This document shows positions 23,383-31,440 of a stretch of 64,000 bases of DNA, one piece after another. Position numbers and translations under genes: made by a program. The DNA lies in assembly GCA_016291495.1 (NCBI GenBank), contig JAEEXI010000014.1:1-64000 (forward strand). Direction: 5' to 3'. Source of the DNA: Prevotella sp. (GTDB lineage: Bacteria > Bacteroidota > Bacteroidia > Bacteroidales > Bacteroidaceae). Every line of letters starts with the position of its first letter. The first letter of the stretch is position 1. Under the pieces are notes generated by a model. The model saw nothing but the letters and a program-made list of their open reading frames with translations, did no database searches and was not told where the DNA came from.

Positions 23383-24420
23383 ATGGCAAAATTACCTCGT
23401 TACTTATTCCCGAGTGATTACATGGCTGATCCTTCAGCCAATGTGTTTAACGGCAAATTGTATGTATACCCCAGTCATGACTGGGATGCAGGAGAGTGCT
23501 TCGACGATGACGGAGGACATTTCCAGATGAAAGACTATCATGTACTGTCGTGGAATGATGTAGAGAACGATGAGACCACTGATCATGGTGTCATCCTCGA
23601 CGTGAAGGATGTGCCTTGGGCTGAGAAGCAGATGTGGGACAACGATGTCGTTGAAAAGGACGGAAAGTATTACCTGATATTCTCCGCAAAGGCTTACGAT
23701 GGTGTGTTCCGTCTGGGCGTTGCCGTTGCCGACAAGCCCGAGGGACCTTTCGTTCCGCAGGCACAGCCCATCCGCGGCTCATTCTCTATCGACCCCTGTG
23801 TATTCAAGGATGACGACGGACAGATATACTGTTATTTTGGCGGACTCTGGGGTGGTCAGTTGCAGTGGTGGCATCCGCTGCCTAACGGCTTGGCTCCTAT
23901 CTCTGGCAAGTATGGTGACGACAATGGACTCATCGACCTTGGTGCAGCTCCCGACCATAAGGGCGAGCTCTTCACCACAGCCGATGCTCCTGCCATCAAC
24001 AGCTGCGTGGTTCGTATGAGCGACGACGTGATGCAGTTTGCTGAGGCTCCGCGTGGTGTTGTCGTCCTCGACAAGAACGGTGAGCCCATGAAGGCTGGCG
24101 ACCCACATCGTTTCTTCGAGGCGTCGTGGATGCATAAGTATAACGGAAAGTACTACTTCAGCTATTCGACTGGCGACAGCCACTTCCTCTGCTATGCCAT
24201 TAGCGACAACCCCTATGGACCATTCACTTATCAGGGAGTCATCCTTGATCCCGTTGTAGGATGGACTACCCATCATAGTATTGTTGAGTACAAGGGACAG
24301 TGGTATCTGTTCTATCATGACTGCGTTCCCTCTAACGACGTAACCCACCTTCGTAGCCTGAAGGTACAGCGTCTGTTCTATAACGAGGACGGAACGATTC
24401 AGAAAGTGATTAACGAATAG
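23383..24420 (+). CDS. xynB: GH43 beta-xylosidase / arabinofuranosidase-type glycosidase
   Basis: Five-bladed propeller glycosidase of 345 residues. The catalytic base is Asp16 in DYMADPSANVF, the pKa-modulating Asp lies in SIDPCVFKDDDG near 131, and the acid Glu lies in HRFFEASWMHKY near 247. It has no signal peptide, so it is expected to work in the cytoplasm on imported oligosaccharides, unlike the exported GH10. It probably releases xylose or arabinose from the non-reducing end; the exact specificity cannot be read. It is the last gene of the GH10 operon, followed by two hairpins. Confidence 0.92.
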   Translation: MAKLPRYLFPSDYMADPSANVFNGKLYVYPSHDWDAGECFDDDGGHFQMKDYHVLSWNDVENDETTDHGVILDVKDVPWAEKQMWDNDVVEKDGKYYLIFSAKAYDGVFRLGVAVADKPEGPFVPQAQPIRGSFSIDPCVFKDDDGQIYCYFGGLWGGQLQWWHPLPNGLAPISGKYGDDNGLIDLGAAPDHKGELFTTADAPAINSCVVRMSDDVMQFAEAPRGVVVLDKNGEPMKAGDPHRFFEASWMHKYNGKYYFSYSTGDSHFLCYAISDNPYGPFTYQGVILDPVVGWTTHHSIVEYKGQWYLFYHDCVPSNDVTHLRSLKVQRLFYNEDGTIQKVINE

Positions 24421-24476
24421 ATACAACTGTTGAGAAAGATACAAAACTAATTATATCAACCTTTTATACTCAGCAT

Positions 24477-24550
24477 CGCGGTGAAATCGTGAGATTTTTC
24501 GCGGTGCGCCCATAGAAAGTGATGCGAGCCAACGGTTCGCATCCTTTTTT
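24477..24550 (+). terminator. Double hairpin and terminator after GH43
   Basis: The first hairpin (24477-24503) pairs CGCG and AAATC/GATTT around GTGA. The second (24521-24540 plus ATC) is GATGCGAGCC-AAC-GGTTCGCATC, a 10-bp stem with one G-T wobble and a 3-nt loop, followed by CTTTTTT. The second is a classic intrinsic terminator; the first is of unknown role. The rest of the 233-bp gap holds the next promoter and nothing else I can identify. Confidence 0.8.
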
Positions 24551-24619
24551 AGATGAGTATATTACCAAAGGAAAGCAAAAATTTCTCCGAAATATTTTCT
24601 TGTTTTTACGAATAATGTG

Positions 24620-24627
24620 TATCTTCG
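24620..24627 (+). promoter_or_regulatory. -7 element TATCTTCG for trhA
   Basis: A variant of TAnnTTTG with TTCG, 26 bases before the ATG. The same variant drives the protease gene at 30986. Confidence 0.5.
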
Positions 24628-24653
24628 CAGCCGAATCATCAAACACTTAACCG

Positions 24654-25340
24654 ATGGCCATCAGATATACCCATAAGGAAGAGTTGTGGAACGCATGGAG
24701 TCATGCGGGCGGCATCGTGATGGGCGTGGCTTTTGGTATCGTGTTTCTGGTGATGGCGTTCAAGGGCGATAATCCTTGGGCGCGACTGGGCGTCTGTCTG
24801 TATCTCTTCGGTATGCTGGGCTCGTATGCCGCTTCTACGATTTACCATACCTTGCCTCGTCGCTCTAAATGGAAAGAACGGTTGCGTAAATGGGACCACG
24901 CCGCCATCTATTGGCATATCGCAGGCTCGTATTCCCCGTTGACACTCGTCGCCCTCCGAAATGCGGCTGCCAATTATTCACTCTTCACTCTTCACTTTTC
25001 ACTTAACTGGGGCTGGGTTCTCTTTATCTTCGTTTGGGCATGTGCCATCGTAGGTACTGCCATCAGTTTCATCAAACTGAAAGAACATTCAAACATTGAA
25101 ACCTTCTGTTTCATCGGTATGGGTCTGAGCGTATTGGTGGCTTTCAAGCCGTTGATGGACTCCGTCTCCACAGCTGCCGTCATCTGGCTCATCGCCGAGG
25201 GCGTCGCCTATATCACGGGTGCTGTCTTCTATACTTTCCACAAGAAGCGTTATATGCACAGCGTCTTCCACTTCTTCGTCCTCCTCGGTAGCATCTGTCA
25301 CATCATCGCCGTCTGGGACGTGCTGATGGAATACCTTTAA
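24654..25340 (+). CDS. trhA: Hemolysin III / TrhA family membrane protein
   Basis: A 228-residue integral membrane protein with seven predicted helices, of the PAQR/hemolysin III family. Conserved His and acidic residues appear in WSHAGGIVMG, ASTIYHTLP and HSVFHFFVLLGSICH. The family is linked to membrane-lipid homeostasis in some bacteria; hemolysis should not be assumed. A four-unit heptamer array (24977-25004) is read in frame as a Ser/Leu/Phe stretch (YSLFTLHFSL) at a loop-helix border. It is monocistronic. Confidence 0.88.
   Translation: MAIRYTHKEELWNAWSHAGGIVMGVAFGIVFLVMAFKGDNPWARLGVCLYLFGMLGSYAASTIYHTLPRRSKWKERLRKWDHAAIYWHIAGSYSPLTLVALRNAAANYSLFTLHFSLNWGWVLFIFVWACAIVGTAISFIKLKEHSNIETFCFIGMGLSVLVAFKPLMDSVSTAAVIWLIAEGVAYITGAVFYTFHKKRYMHSVFHFFVLLGSICHIIAVWDVLMEYL
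24977..25004 (+). repeat. Heptamer tandem array, unit TTCACTY x4, inside trhA
   Basis: The units are TTCACTC, TTCACTC, TTCACTT and TTCACTT, in frame within the coding sequence. Confidence 0.85.
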
Positions 25341-25375
25341 TAATTTATAATTCATAATTCATAATTCATAATTAT
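25341..25375 (+). repeat. Heptamer tandem array, unit TAATTCA x5, intergenic
   Basis: The units are TAATTTA, three TAATTCA and TAATTAT. The array begins right after the trhA stop codon and ends 4 bp before the -7 element of the next gene. Confidence 0.85.
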
Positions 25376-25379
25376 TTCG

Positions 25380-25387
25380 TAACTTTG
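25380..25387 (+). promoter_or_regulatory. -7 element TAACTTTG for the CoA-transferase gene
   Basis: It lies 28 bases before the ATG at 25416, directly after the heptamer array, so the array occupies the -12 to -46 region of this promoter. Confidence 0.65.
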
Positions 25388-25415
25388 CACGCAAATTCGA
25401 AAAAATAGTACTATT

Positions 25416-26921
25416 ATGGCTTATACACGTATGACTGCCGCAGAGGCTGCGGCGCTGATTAAGAATGGCGACCATATCGCCATGAGTGGTTTCACACCTG
25501 CAGGTGTGGCCAAGGCAACAACCAAAGAGTTAGCAAAAATCGCTGTGGCTGAGCATGAGGCTGGCCGCGAGTTCAAGGTAGCCATCTTCACAGGTGCCTC
25601 CACAGGTCAGAGCACCGACGGTGACCTGGCAAACGCACAGGCTATCCTCTATCGTGCCCCCTACACCACCAATCCCGATTTCCGCAAGCATGTAAATGCC
25701 GGTGAGATACCCTACAACGACCTGCACCTGAGTCACATGGCACAGGAGCTGCGCTATGGCTTCTACGGTCCGTTGGACTGGGCTATCCTCGAGGTATGCG
25801 ACATCGAAGAGGTTGGCAACGACTATCACGTCTATCTGACCGCTGCCGGCGGTATCTCTCCCACAGGTGCCCGTCTGGCCAAGAAGGTCATCCTCGAGCT
25901 TAACTCGTTCCACAATCCCAATGCCAAGTTCATCCACGACGTGTATGAGCCGCTGGATCCTCCTTACCGTAAGGCCATTCCCATCGAGCATGTCAGCGAC
26001 CGCATCGGTAAGCCCTACGTCTCTATTCCCAAGGAGAAGGTAGTGGGTGTCGTAGAGTGTAACATTCCCGATGAGGCTCGTGCCTTCAAGGACAGCGACC
26101 CCGTTACCGATAAGATTGGTTTCCTGACTGCTGAGTTCCTCGTAGAGGAAATGCACAAGGGTCGTATTCCCAAGGAGTTCCTGCCCCTGCAGAGTGGTGT
26201 AGGCTCTACTGCCAACGCCATTCTTGGTGCCTTGGGCGAGGACAAGCATGTGCCCGACTTCAACATCTACACTGAGGTTATCCAGAACTCCGTTATCGAC
26301 ATGATGCTCAACGGTCGTGTGAAGGATGCTTCGGCCTGCTCGCTCACCGTATCGAACGAGTGCCTCATGCAGGTTTACGACAACATGGACTATATGAAGA
26401 ACCACCTGACGCTGCGCCAGAGCGAGATTTCGAACTCGCCTGAGATTATCCGCCGCTTAGGTGTCATCGCTATCAATACCGCCATCGAGGCCGACCTCTA
26501 TGGCAACGTCAACTCTACCCACATCAGCGGAACGAAGATGATGAATGGTATCGGCGGCAGCGGCGACTTCATCCGCAACGCCTATCTCTCTATCTTCACC
26601 TGTCCTTCTACGGCCAAGGGCGGTGTCATCAGCTCTATCGTTCCTTTTGTTTCTCATCAGGACTCCAGCGAGCACGACGTCAACATCATCGTTACCGAAC
26701 AGGGTATCGCCGACCTGCGTGGCAAGTCGCCTGCACAGCGTGCCGAGTGCATTATCGAAAACTGTGCACACCCCGACTACAAGCAGCTGTTGTGGGACTA
26801 CCTGAAGATTTCGAAGATGGGCCAGACCCGCCACAACCTGCCGGCAGCCTTCGCCATGCACGACACGCTGGCTCGCAAGGGTGACATGAAGCTCACGGAC
26901 TTCGCGGAGTACATAAAGTAG
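25416..26921 (+). CDS. Acetyl-CoA hydrolase/transferase, probably succinyl-CoA:acetate CoA-transferase
   Basis: A 501-residue class I CoA-transferase of the acetyl-CoA hydrolase/transferase family. Landmarks are SGFTPAGVAKATTKELA, LQSGVGSTANAILGAL and the late segment IVTEQGIADLRGKSPAQRA. A glutamyl-CoA intermediate is expected on the conserved Glu in the mid-region. In Bacteroidales such enzymes swap CoA between succinyl-CoA, propionyl-CoA and acetate during fermentation, which fits the fumarate reductase at the window start. The codon choice is strongly GC-rich at third positions, suggesting high expression. The PI-PLC gene follows 20 bases later. Confidence 0.9.
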   Translation: MAYTRMTAAEAAALIKNGDHIAMSGFTPAGVAKATTKELAKIAVAEHEAGREFKVAIFTGASTGQSTDGDLANAQAILYRAPYTTNPDFRKHVNAGEIPYNDLHLSHMAQELRYGFYGPLDWAILEVCDIEEVGNDYHVYLTAAGGISPTGARLAKKVILELNSFHNPNAKFIHDVYEPLDPPYRKAIPIEHVSDRIGKPYVSIPKEKVVGVVECNIPDEARAFKDSDPVTDKIGFLTAEFLVEEMHKGRIPKEFLPLQSGVGSTANAILGALGEDKHVPDFNIYTEVIQNSVIDMMLNGRVKDASACSLTVSNECLMQVYDNMDYMKNHLTLRQSEISNSPEIIRRLGVIAINTAIEADLYGNVNSTHISGTKMMNGIGGSGDFIRNAYLSIFTCPSTAKGGVISSIVPFVSHQDSSEHDVNIIVTEQGIADLRGKSPAQRAECIIENCAHPDYKQLLWDYLKISKMGQTRHNLPAAFAMHDTLARKGDMKLTDFAEYIK

Positions 26922-26941
26922 TAACATTTAAAATAGAAATT

Positions 26942-28612
26942 ATGAAGAAGAGTATTCTATCTATTGCACAACTCCTATGCTGCATCGCCATGTTGACGGC
27001 GTGTGCCAAGGAAGATAATACCAAAGCCCCCTCTCCGCAGGACAACTGGACGGCAGAGGAGAAGCAGTTTGCCAGCGAGGTAATAGGTGTTTGGACAGAC
27101 TTTGATGAAAACCAGCAGTATCTGGCACCTGCCTACGTCATCTACGACATTCAGGAAGACGGCGATTTTGAGATCTATACAATGACAGAAGACGGCAAAA
27201 ACGTGTCTGTGGATGAGATCAGCTGTTATGAACAGAATGAGGTTAAAGGGACTTGGAGACCCGTCGTAAATGTCAAGGATCGTTGGGAAGTGGGCTACCC
27301 CATCAATGGTGTAGAAGTGACCGTCAGTCAGAAAGCCACAGAGGACCAGCCGGCAGAAACCGTAAGGGATACTTTGCTGTTTATTCAGACAGGCAATGAT
27401 GAAAGCATCAAGATATGGACTTCCGATCTTGACTATGCCTACGCCTATTATAATGCGCTGACTCCTGAGCAGCTCGCAGAATACGGATACGAAGAGCCTG
27501 CGGGCATCGCCAGAAGAGGTATCTTGGCCTGGATTGCTCAGCGATTCATTAATACGGGTAAATTCATAGCGAACGTAGCAAAGATGGTCGCCCAGCCTGT
27601 CAAGATGATTATCAGAAAGATAGAGGGTAAGAATGCCAGATATGCCTCTGACATGTCCGATTGGATGGCCAAGAACTATGCAGGCAGGGATCCGAAAATC
27701 TGCGAAATGTCCATTCCGGGAACACACGACACCTTTACGTATAGTATGTCTTGGTATGGACTGATTCCAACCATGCAGCGTAAAGTGACGACACAATTTC
27801 TCGATATTCCCTCGCAATGGGATGCGGGTATCAGAAGCTACGACGTGCGTCTGGGAAAGCACAAAAAGGGACTTGGTATGTGTCATGGACCATTCTATTT
27901 GGGTGTCACCTTTGACGAAGGCATGGAGATGTTTGCCAAACAGCTGCGCGCGCACAAGGGCGAGACGGCTATCATCATCCTGAAATTCGAGGAGACCGTG
28001 GGAGAAGAGCAATACAAGATGGTGTACGATAAGATAGAGGCGTATCGTAAAGAGGGCCTCGTCGTTAACGACCCCACTCCCGGCATGAAGCTCAGCCAGT
28101 GCAAGGGCAAGATGATATTCATACAGCGTTATGACAGCAACAAGTACAATCTTGACATCAGAGCTACCGGTTGGGACGAAAATAGCGAGCTGATATTCAA
28201 GAATGACAACTCTAAGAAAACCAAACTCTATGTGCAAGACTTATATGAAAGCAATGGTAAGGAGCTGATAGGTGCTTTCATTAAACGCAAGGAAAGCAAG
28301 ATGAAGGAAACCTTTGAGAAGGCGGCTGCCTCGACGGACGACACCTGGTTCTTTAACCATGAGTCGTGCTATCACGGAGTTGACATCATTGTCGAGAATT
28401 CAAAGCTCTTGGACATGAACTATGCTGAAACGGCCCACACCCTCAATCCATGGGCTGCTGACTACGTAAAAGATCATTACGGCAAGAAGACCGGTGTGGT
28501 TGTGATGGATTTTGGAGGCATTGATGAATGTTCGTACGGATTATACTTCACTCGTGGCATTGACCTCCCGACCTATCTGGTGGAGAACAACACGAAATTG
28601 ACAATAAAGTAA
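26942..28612 (+). CDS. Lipoprotein phosphatidylinositol-specific phospholipase C
   Basis: A 556-residue lipoprotein ([21 protein letters not shown]). The N-terminal region of about 210 residues is of unknown fold, with a lipocalin-like feel ([22 protein letters not shown]). The C-terminal PI-PLC X domain carries catalytic His near 260 in SIPGTHDTF and His near 313 in MCHGPFYLG, plus SYDVRLGK. It would cleave phosphoinositides or GPI-type lipids, or a related phosphodiester, at the cell surface or in the periplasm. No calcium-site acidic cluster is evident, as in other bacterial PI-PLCs. Base use is less GC-rich than its neighbours on either side, hinting at later acquisition. Confidence 0.85.
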   Translation: MKKSILSIAQLLCCIAMLTACAKEDNTKAPSPQDNWTAEEKQFASEVIGVWTDFDENQQYLAPAYVIYDIQEDGDFEIYTMTEDGKNVSVDEISCYEQNEVKGTWRPVVNVKDRWEVGYPINGVEVTVSQKATEDQPAETVRDTLLFIQTGNDESIKIWTSDLDYAYAYYNALTPEQLAEYGYEEPAGIARRGILAWIAQRFINTGKFIANVAKMVAQPVKMIIRKIEGKNARYASDMSDWMAKNYAGRDPKICEMSIPGTHDTFTYSMSWYGLIPTMQRKVTTQFLDIPSQWDAGIRSYDVRLGKHKKGLGMCHGPFYLGVTFDEGMEMFAKQLRAHKGETAIIILKFEETVGEEQYKMVYDKIEAYRKEGLVVNDPTPGMKLSQCKGKMIFIQRYDSNKYNLDIRATGWDENSELIFKNDNSKKTKLYVQDLYESNGKELIGAFIKRKESKMKETFEKAAASTDDTWFFNHESCYHGVDIIVENSKLLDMNYAETAHTLNPWAADYVKDHYGKKTGVVVMDFGGIDECSYGLYFTRGIDLPTYLVENNTKLTIK

Positions 28613-28619
28613 AACGACT

Positions 28620-30125
28620 GTGGAATCGAAGTTAGTCATATATAATACCCTGACGCGCCAGAAGGAGCGCTTCGAGCCACTGCATGCCCCCAATGTGGGT
28701 ATGTATGTCTGTGGTCCTACTGTCTATGGTGACCCCCATCTGGGACACGCTCGTCCTGCCATCACCTTCGACCTGGTGTTCCGCTATCTGAAGCACTTGG
28801 GCTATAAGGTGCGCTATGTCCGTAATATCACTGATGTAGGCCATCTGGAACATGATGCCGACGAAGGCGAGGACAAGATTGCCAAGAAGGCACGACTGGA
28901 GCAGTTGGAGCCGATGGAGATAGCACAGTATTACACTAACCGCTATCATCAGGCGATGGATGCGCTGAACGTGCTGCGCCCGTCTATCGAGCCCCATGCC
29001 ACAGGACATATCATCGAACAGCAGCAGCTGGTCCAGCAGATACTCGACAATGGCTTTGCCTACGAGTCGAACGGCTCCATCTACTTCGACATCGAGGCAT
29101 ACAACAAGAAGTATCAGTATGGAATCCTCTCAGGCCGTAGCCTGGAGAATATCAAGGATGCCTCTCGTGAACTCGACGGGGTAGGCGAGAAGCGCAACCA
29201 GGCCGACTTTGCCCTGTGGAAGAAGGCACAGCCTGAACATATCATGCGCTGGCCGAGTCCTTGGAGCGACGGCTTCCCTGGCTGGCATTGCGAGTGTACA
29301 GCGATGGGACGTAAGTATCTGGGTGAGATGTTCGACATCCACGGTGGTGGCATGGACCTCGTATTCCCTCACCATGAGTGCGAGATAGCACAGGCTCAGG
29401 CCTCCATGGGTCATCCTGCTGTGAAATACTGGATGCACAACAACATGCTGACCATCAATGGCCAGAAGATGGGTAAGTCGTACAATAACTTCATCACGCT
29501 GGAGCAGTTCTTCACGGGCAACCATCCGTTGCTGGAGAAGGCTTATTCGCCCATGACTATCCGCTTCTTCGTGCTGAGTGCCCACTATCGTGGTACTGTG
29601 GACTTCTCCAACGAGGCCCTCGTAGCCGCAGAGAAGGGCTTGGAGAAACTGATGAATGCCATTAGCGACTTGGATCGTGTACAGGTAAGCGATAAGTGTG
29701 ATGCCGAGACGGAGCGTATCGTCAAGAGCCTCCGACAGAAGTGCTATGATGCCATGAACGACGACTTCGCCACGCCACAGGTCATCAGTAACCTTTTCGA
29801 GGCCTGTACGGTGATCAACAAACTCGTCGATCACAAGGCTACCATCTGTGCCGACTGCCTGAAGGAACTCTCCGAGACCATGCATCTTTTTGCCTTCGAC
29901 ATCCTTGGCTTGTCAATGGTCAATGGTCAATGTTCAATGGTCAATGGCGGCAACGCTCGCGAGGAAGCCTTCGGTAAAGTAGTCGATATGGTACTTGAAC
30001 TGCGTGCCAAGGCCAAGGCCGACAAGGACTGGGCTACCAGTGACAAGATTCGCGACGAGCTGGCAGCTGCCGGCTTTGAGGTGAAGGACACCAAAGACGG
30101 TGTCATCTGGAAACTGAATAAGTAA
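28620..30125 (+). CDS. cysS: Cysteinyl-tRNA synthetase
   Basis: Class I aminoacyl-tRNA synthetase of 501 residues. [16 protein letters not shown] carries the zinc Cys and the HIGH-type motif (HLGH); KMGKSYNN is the KMSKS-type motif. Further zinc ligands lie in [10 protein letters not shown] and FPHHECE. The start is GTG, 7 bases after the PI-PLC stop, and matches the N-terminus of the family. A five-unit heptamer array at 29913-29947 is read as [13 protein letters not shown] between the helical bundle and the C-terminal anticodon-recognition segment. This is an insertion in an essential gene and probably a flexible loop. Confidence 0.95.
   Translation: MESKLVIYNTLTRQKERFEPLHAPNVGMYVCGPTVYGDPHLGHARPAITFDLVFRYLKHLGYKVRYVRNITDVGHLEHDADEGEDKIAKKARLEQLEPMEIAQYYTNRYHQAMDALNVLRPSIEPHATGHIIEQQQLVQQILDNGFAYESNGSIYFDIEAYNKKYQYGILSGRSLENIKDASRELDGVGEKRNQADFALWKKAQPEHIMRWPSPWSDGFPGWHCECTAMGRKYLGEMFDIHGGGMDLVFPHHECEIAQAQASMGHPAVKYWMHNNMLTINGQKMGKSYNNFITLEQFFTGNHPLLEKAYSPMTIRFFVLSAHYRGTVDFSNEALVAAEKGLEKLMNAISDLDRVQVSDKCDAETERIVKSLRQKCYDAMNDDFATPQVISNLFEACTVINKLVDHKATICADCLKELSETMHLFAFDILGLSMVNGQCSMVNGGNAREEAFGKVVDMVLELRAKAKADKDWATSDKIRDELAAAGFEVKDTKDGVIWKLNK
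29913..29947 (+). repeat. Heptamer tandem array, unit TCAATGG x5, inside cysS
   Basis: Units 1, 2, 4 and 5 are TCAATGG and unit 3 is TCAATGT. The array is translated in frame; adding or losing one unit would shift the frame of an essential gene. Confidence 0.9.
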
Positions 30126-30141
30126 AAATTGAAAATCAATA

Positions 30142-30175
30142 AGAGAAGCCTACGGAATTTCGTAGGCTTCTCTTG
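30142..30175. terminator. Bidirectional terminator between cysS and the C1 protease
   Basis: Perfect 13-bp stem (30142-30154 with 30161-30173) around GAATTT. The last codons and stop of the minus-strand protease lie in the stem. Confidence 0.8.
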
Positions 30176-30977
30176 TCATATAGACCGCTACCGTCTTGTC
30201 ACGCAGGTATTCTGCTGACATATACATCAGTCCACCGTATGGATTGTGCGTTCCCCATGAGTTCTTCATCGTGAAGAAAAGGCGGTGCTGAGGGTCGCGG
30301 GCAATACCGATAATCGTCATACAGTGGTTGTCGGTAGGGTCTGACTGGTTATGGCGGTCGGCAATACCCTTCTTGAAAGAGAAGCCCGACTCATGTGTGT
30401 CGCCTTCCCAGCATACCGCATGACGATTCCGGACGGCACGCTCCACATGTGCAAGCAACGAATCCTTGGGAATATTCAGAAAACGATTATGCTCCCAGTT
30501 GTCTGGCAAGTCGAGCACCACTTCCTGCTGATAGGGATAATGCTCATTGGCTGTCAGAGCGATGTACTCATCAGGGGCGCAGACGCTATGGGCAAATTCC
30601 AGAGGCGTATAGCGGGCACCCAGCATGAAGACCCAGCGTGGCTTGGGCAGTTTGTGGTAGGCGGAGTCGGGATAAGCGTCATAGCTCACCATTCCGTGAC
30701 GCGCCATCACGTTCAGAAGCGTATGTCCCATACCGCGCAAGTGTTTCCGCCTGACCACCCTCTCGACATAGGCAGGAGAGAGGTGCACGGAGTCGCCCTT
30801 CGCTATATGCTCCGTTTCGATGGTCGCCAGCATGGCATACGCCCAGCAAAGACTTGTCTGCCCCTGGTCCTTGACAGGAGTCATCGGCAGCCGCACCTCA
30901 TCCGTAAACGTCACTTCCTGACGTTCCTGACAGGCCGCAAGCCCCACCATCAACAGAATAAACACCATTTTCTTCAT
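30150..30977 (-). CDS. C1-family (papain-like) cysteine protease, lipoprotein
   Basis: A 275-residue predicted lipoprotein (MKKMVFILLMVGLAAC) with a papain-type catalytic domain. The active-site Cys lies in DQGQTSLCWAYAMLATIETE, the His in NHCMTIIGIARD and the Asn in TMKNSWGTHNPYGG. This layout is closer to bleomycin-hydrolase/C1B proteins than to secreted propeptide-bearing papains, and no propeptide is seen. It is probably anchored in the periplasm or on the surface. It is monocistronic, and its 3' end is inside the shared terminator. Confidence 0.87.
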   Translation of the reverse strand: MKKMVFILLMVGLAACQERQEVTFTDEVRLPMTPVKDQGQTSLCWAYAMLATIETEHIAKGDSVHLSPAYVERVVRRKHLRGMGHTLLNVMARHGMVSYDAYPDSAYHKLPKPRWVFMLGARYTPLEFAHSVCAPDEYIALTANEHYPYQQEVVLDLPDNWEHNRFLNIPKDSLLAHVERAVRNRHAVCWEGDTHESGFSFKKGIADRHNQSDPTDNHCMTIIGIARDPQHRLFFTMKNSWGTHNPYGGLMYMSAEYLRDKTVAVYMTREAYEIP

Positions 30978-30985
30978 TGTCGCTG

Positions 30986-30993
30986 CGAAGATA
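30986..30993 (-). promoter_or_regulatory. -7 element TATCTTCG for the C1 protease
   Basis: It lies on the minus strand with eight bases between the element and the ATG at 30977, so the leader would be at most a few bases. Confidence 0.5.
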
Positions 30994-31084
30994 CGAAGAA
31001 AAAATGAGAAACGGAAGATTATTCCTTAACAAGTTTCTCTCCTCATGTCTTGTTCCTTATGATTCTTTGATTTTGTTACGTGAA

Positions 31085-31346
31085 AAGTTATATTCACCGC
31101 CCGTAAACATAAGTTCAAGGGCTGTAAACACATGTTCAAGGTGCGTGAACATAAGTTTACGGTGCGTAAACATAAAAAGTATCACGTCCTTCCCACATTT
31201 TTCTCTCATTCTTCCCATACTTTCCTCATGCCGTACTCATGTCCTAAGGGCATGAGAAATTATATAGAAACCATAGAGAAAGGATAGAGTATCCTATGAG
31301 ATGCCTATGAGATGCCTATGAGTAACCTATGAGTAAGATATGAGCA
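31085..31346. repeat. Phased 21-bp/11-bp repeat element, copy B
   Basis: Second copy of the element at 5264-5538, filling most of the 463-bp gap between the divergent protease and surface-protein genes. The 21-bp units are at 31087-31107, 31108-31128, 31129-31149 and 31150-31170, with the same perfect inverted repeat at 31155-31171. ATGAG recurs every 11 bp at 31296, 31307, 31318, 31329 and 31340. A 46-bp core (around 31266-31311) is identical to copy A. An extra block of about 11 bp follows the central CATGAG. The rest of the gap holds the two promoters. Confidence 0.85.
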
Positions 31347-31395
31347 GATATTGTTCTTTTTTCTGAAAAAATTTGCATTTCTCCATAATAATGCC

Positions 31396-31403
31396 TATCT
31401 TTG
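31396..31403 (+). promoter_or_regulatory. -7 element TATCTTTG for the dockerin surface protein
   Basis: It lies 37 bases before the ATG at 31441 and 49 bp after the phased repeat element. Confidence 0.7.
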
Positions 31404-31440
31404 CCCTCAGAGTGCTAATTACTAACCAATATACTAGAAG

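Noticed and set aside
24654..25340. Hemolysin III as a virulence factor
   Set aside because: The TrhA/PAQR family is widespread in harmless bacteria and better linked to membrane-lipid balance; sequence gives no support for lysis.
25530..26405. 291-codon open frame on the minus strand opposite the CoA-transferase gene
   Set aside because: It arises from the strong third-position GC bias of the real gene; no start signal or recognisable domain.
26975..28237. 420-codon open frame on the minus strand inside the PI-PLC gene
   Set aside because: It is antisense to a protein with intact catalytic motifs, has no family features and no -7 element before its start. It is a coding shadow.
29913..29947. 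Short tandem repeats as possible CRISPR arrays
   Set aside because: Units are 7-8 bp with no spacers, and no cas gene is present in the window.
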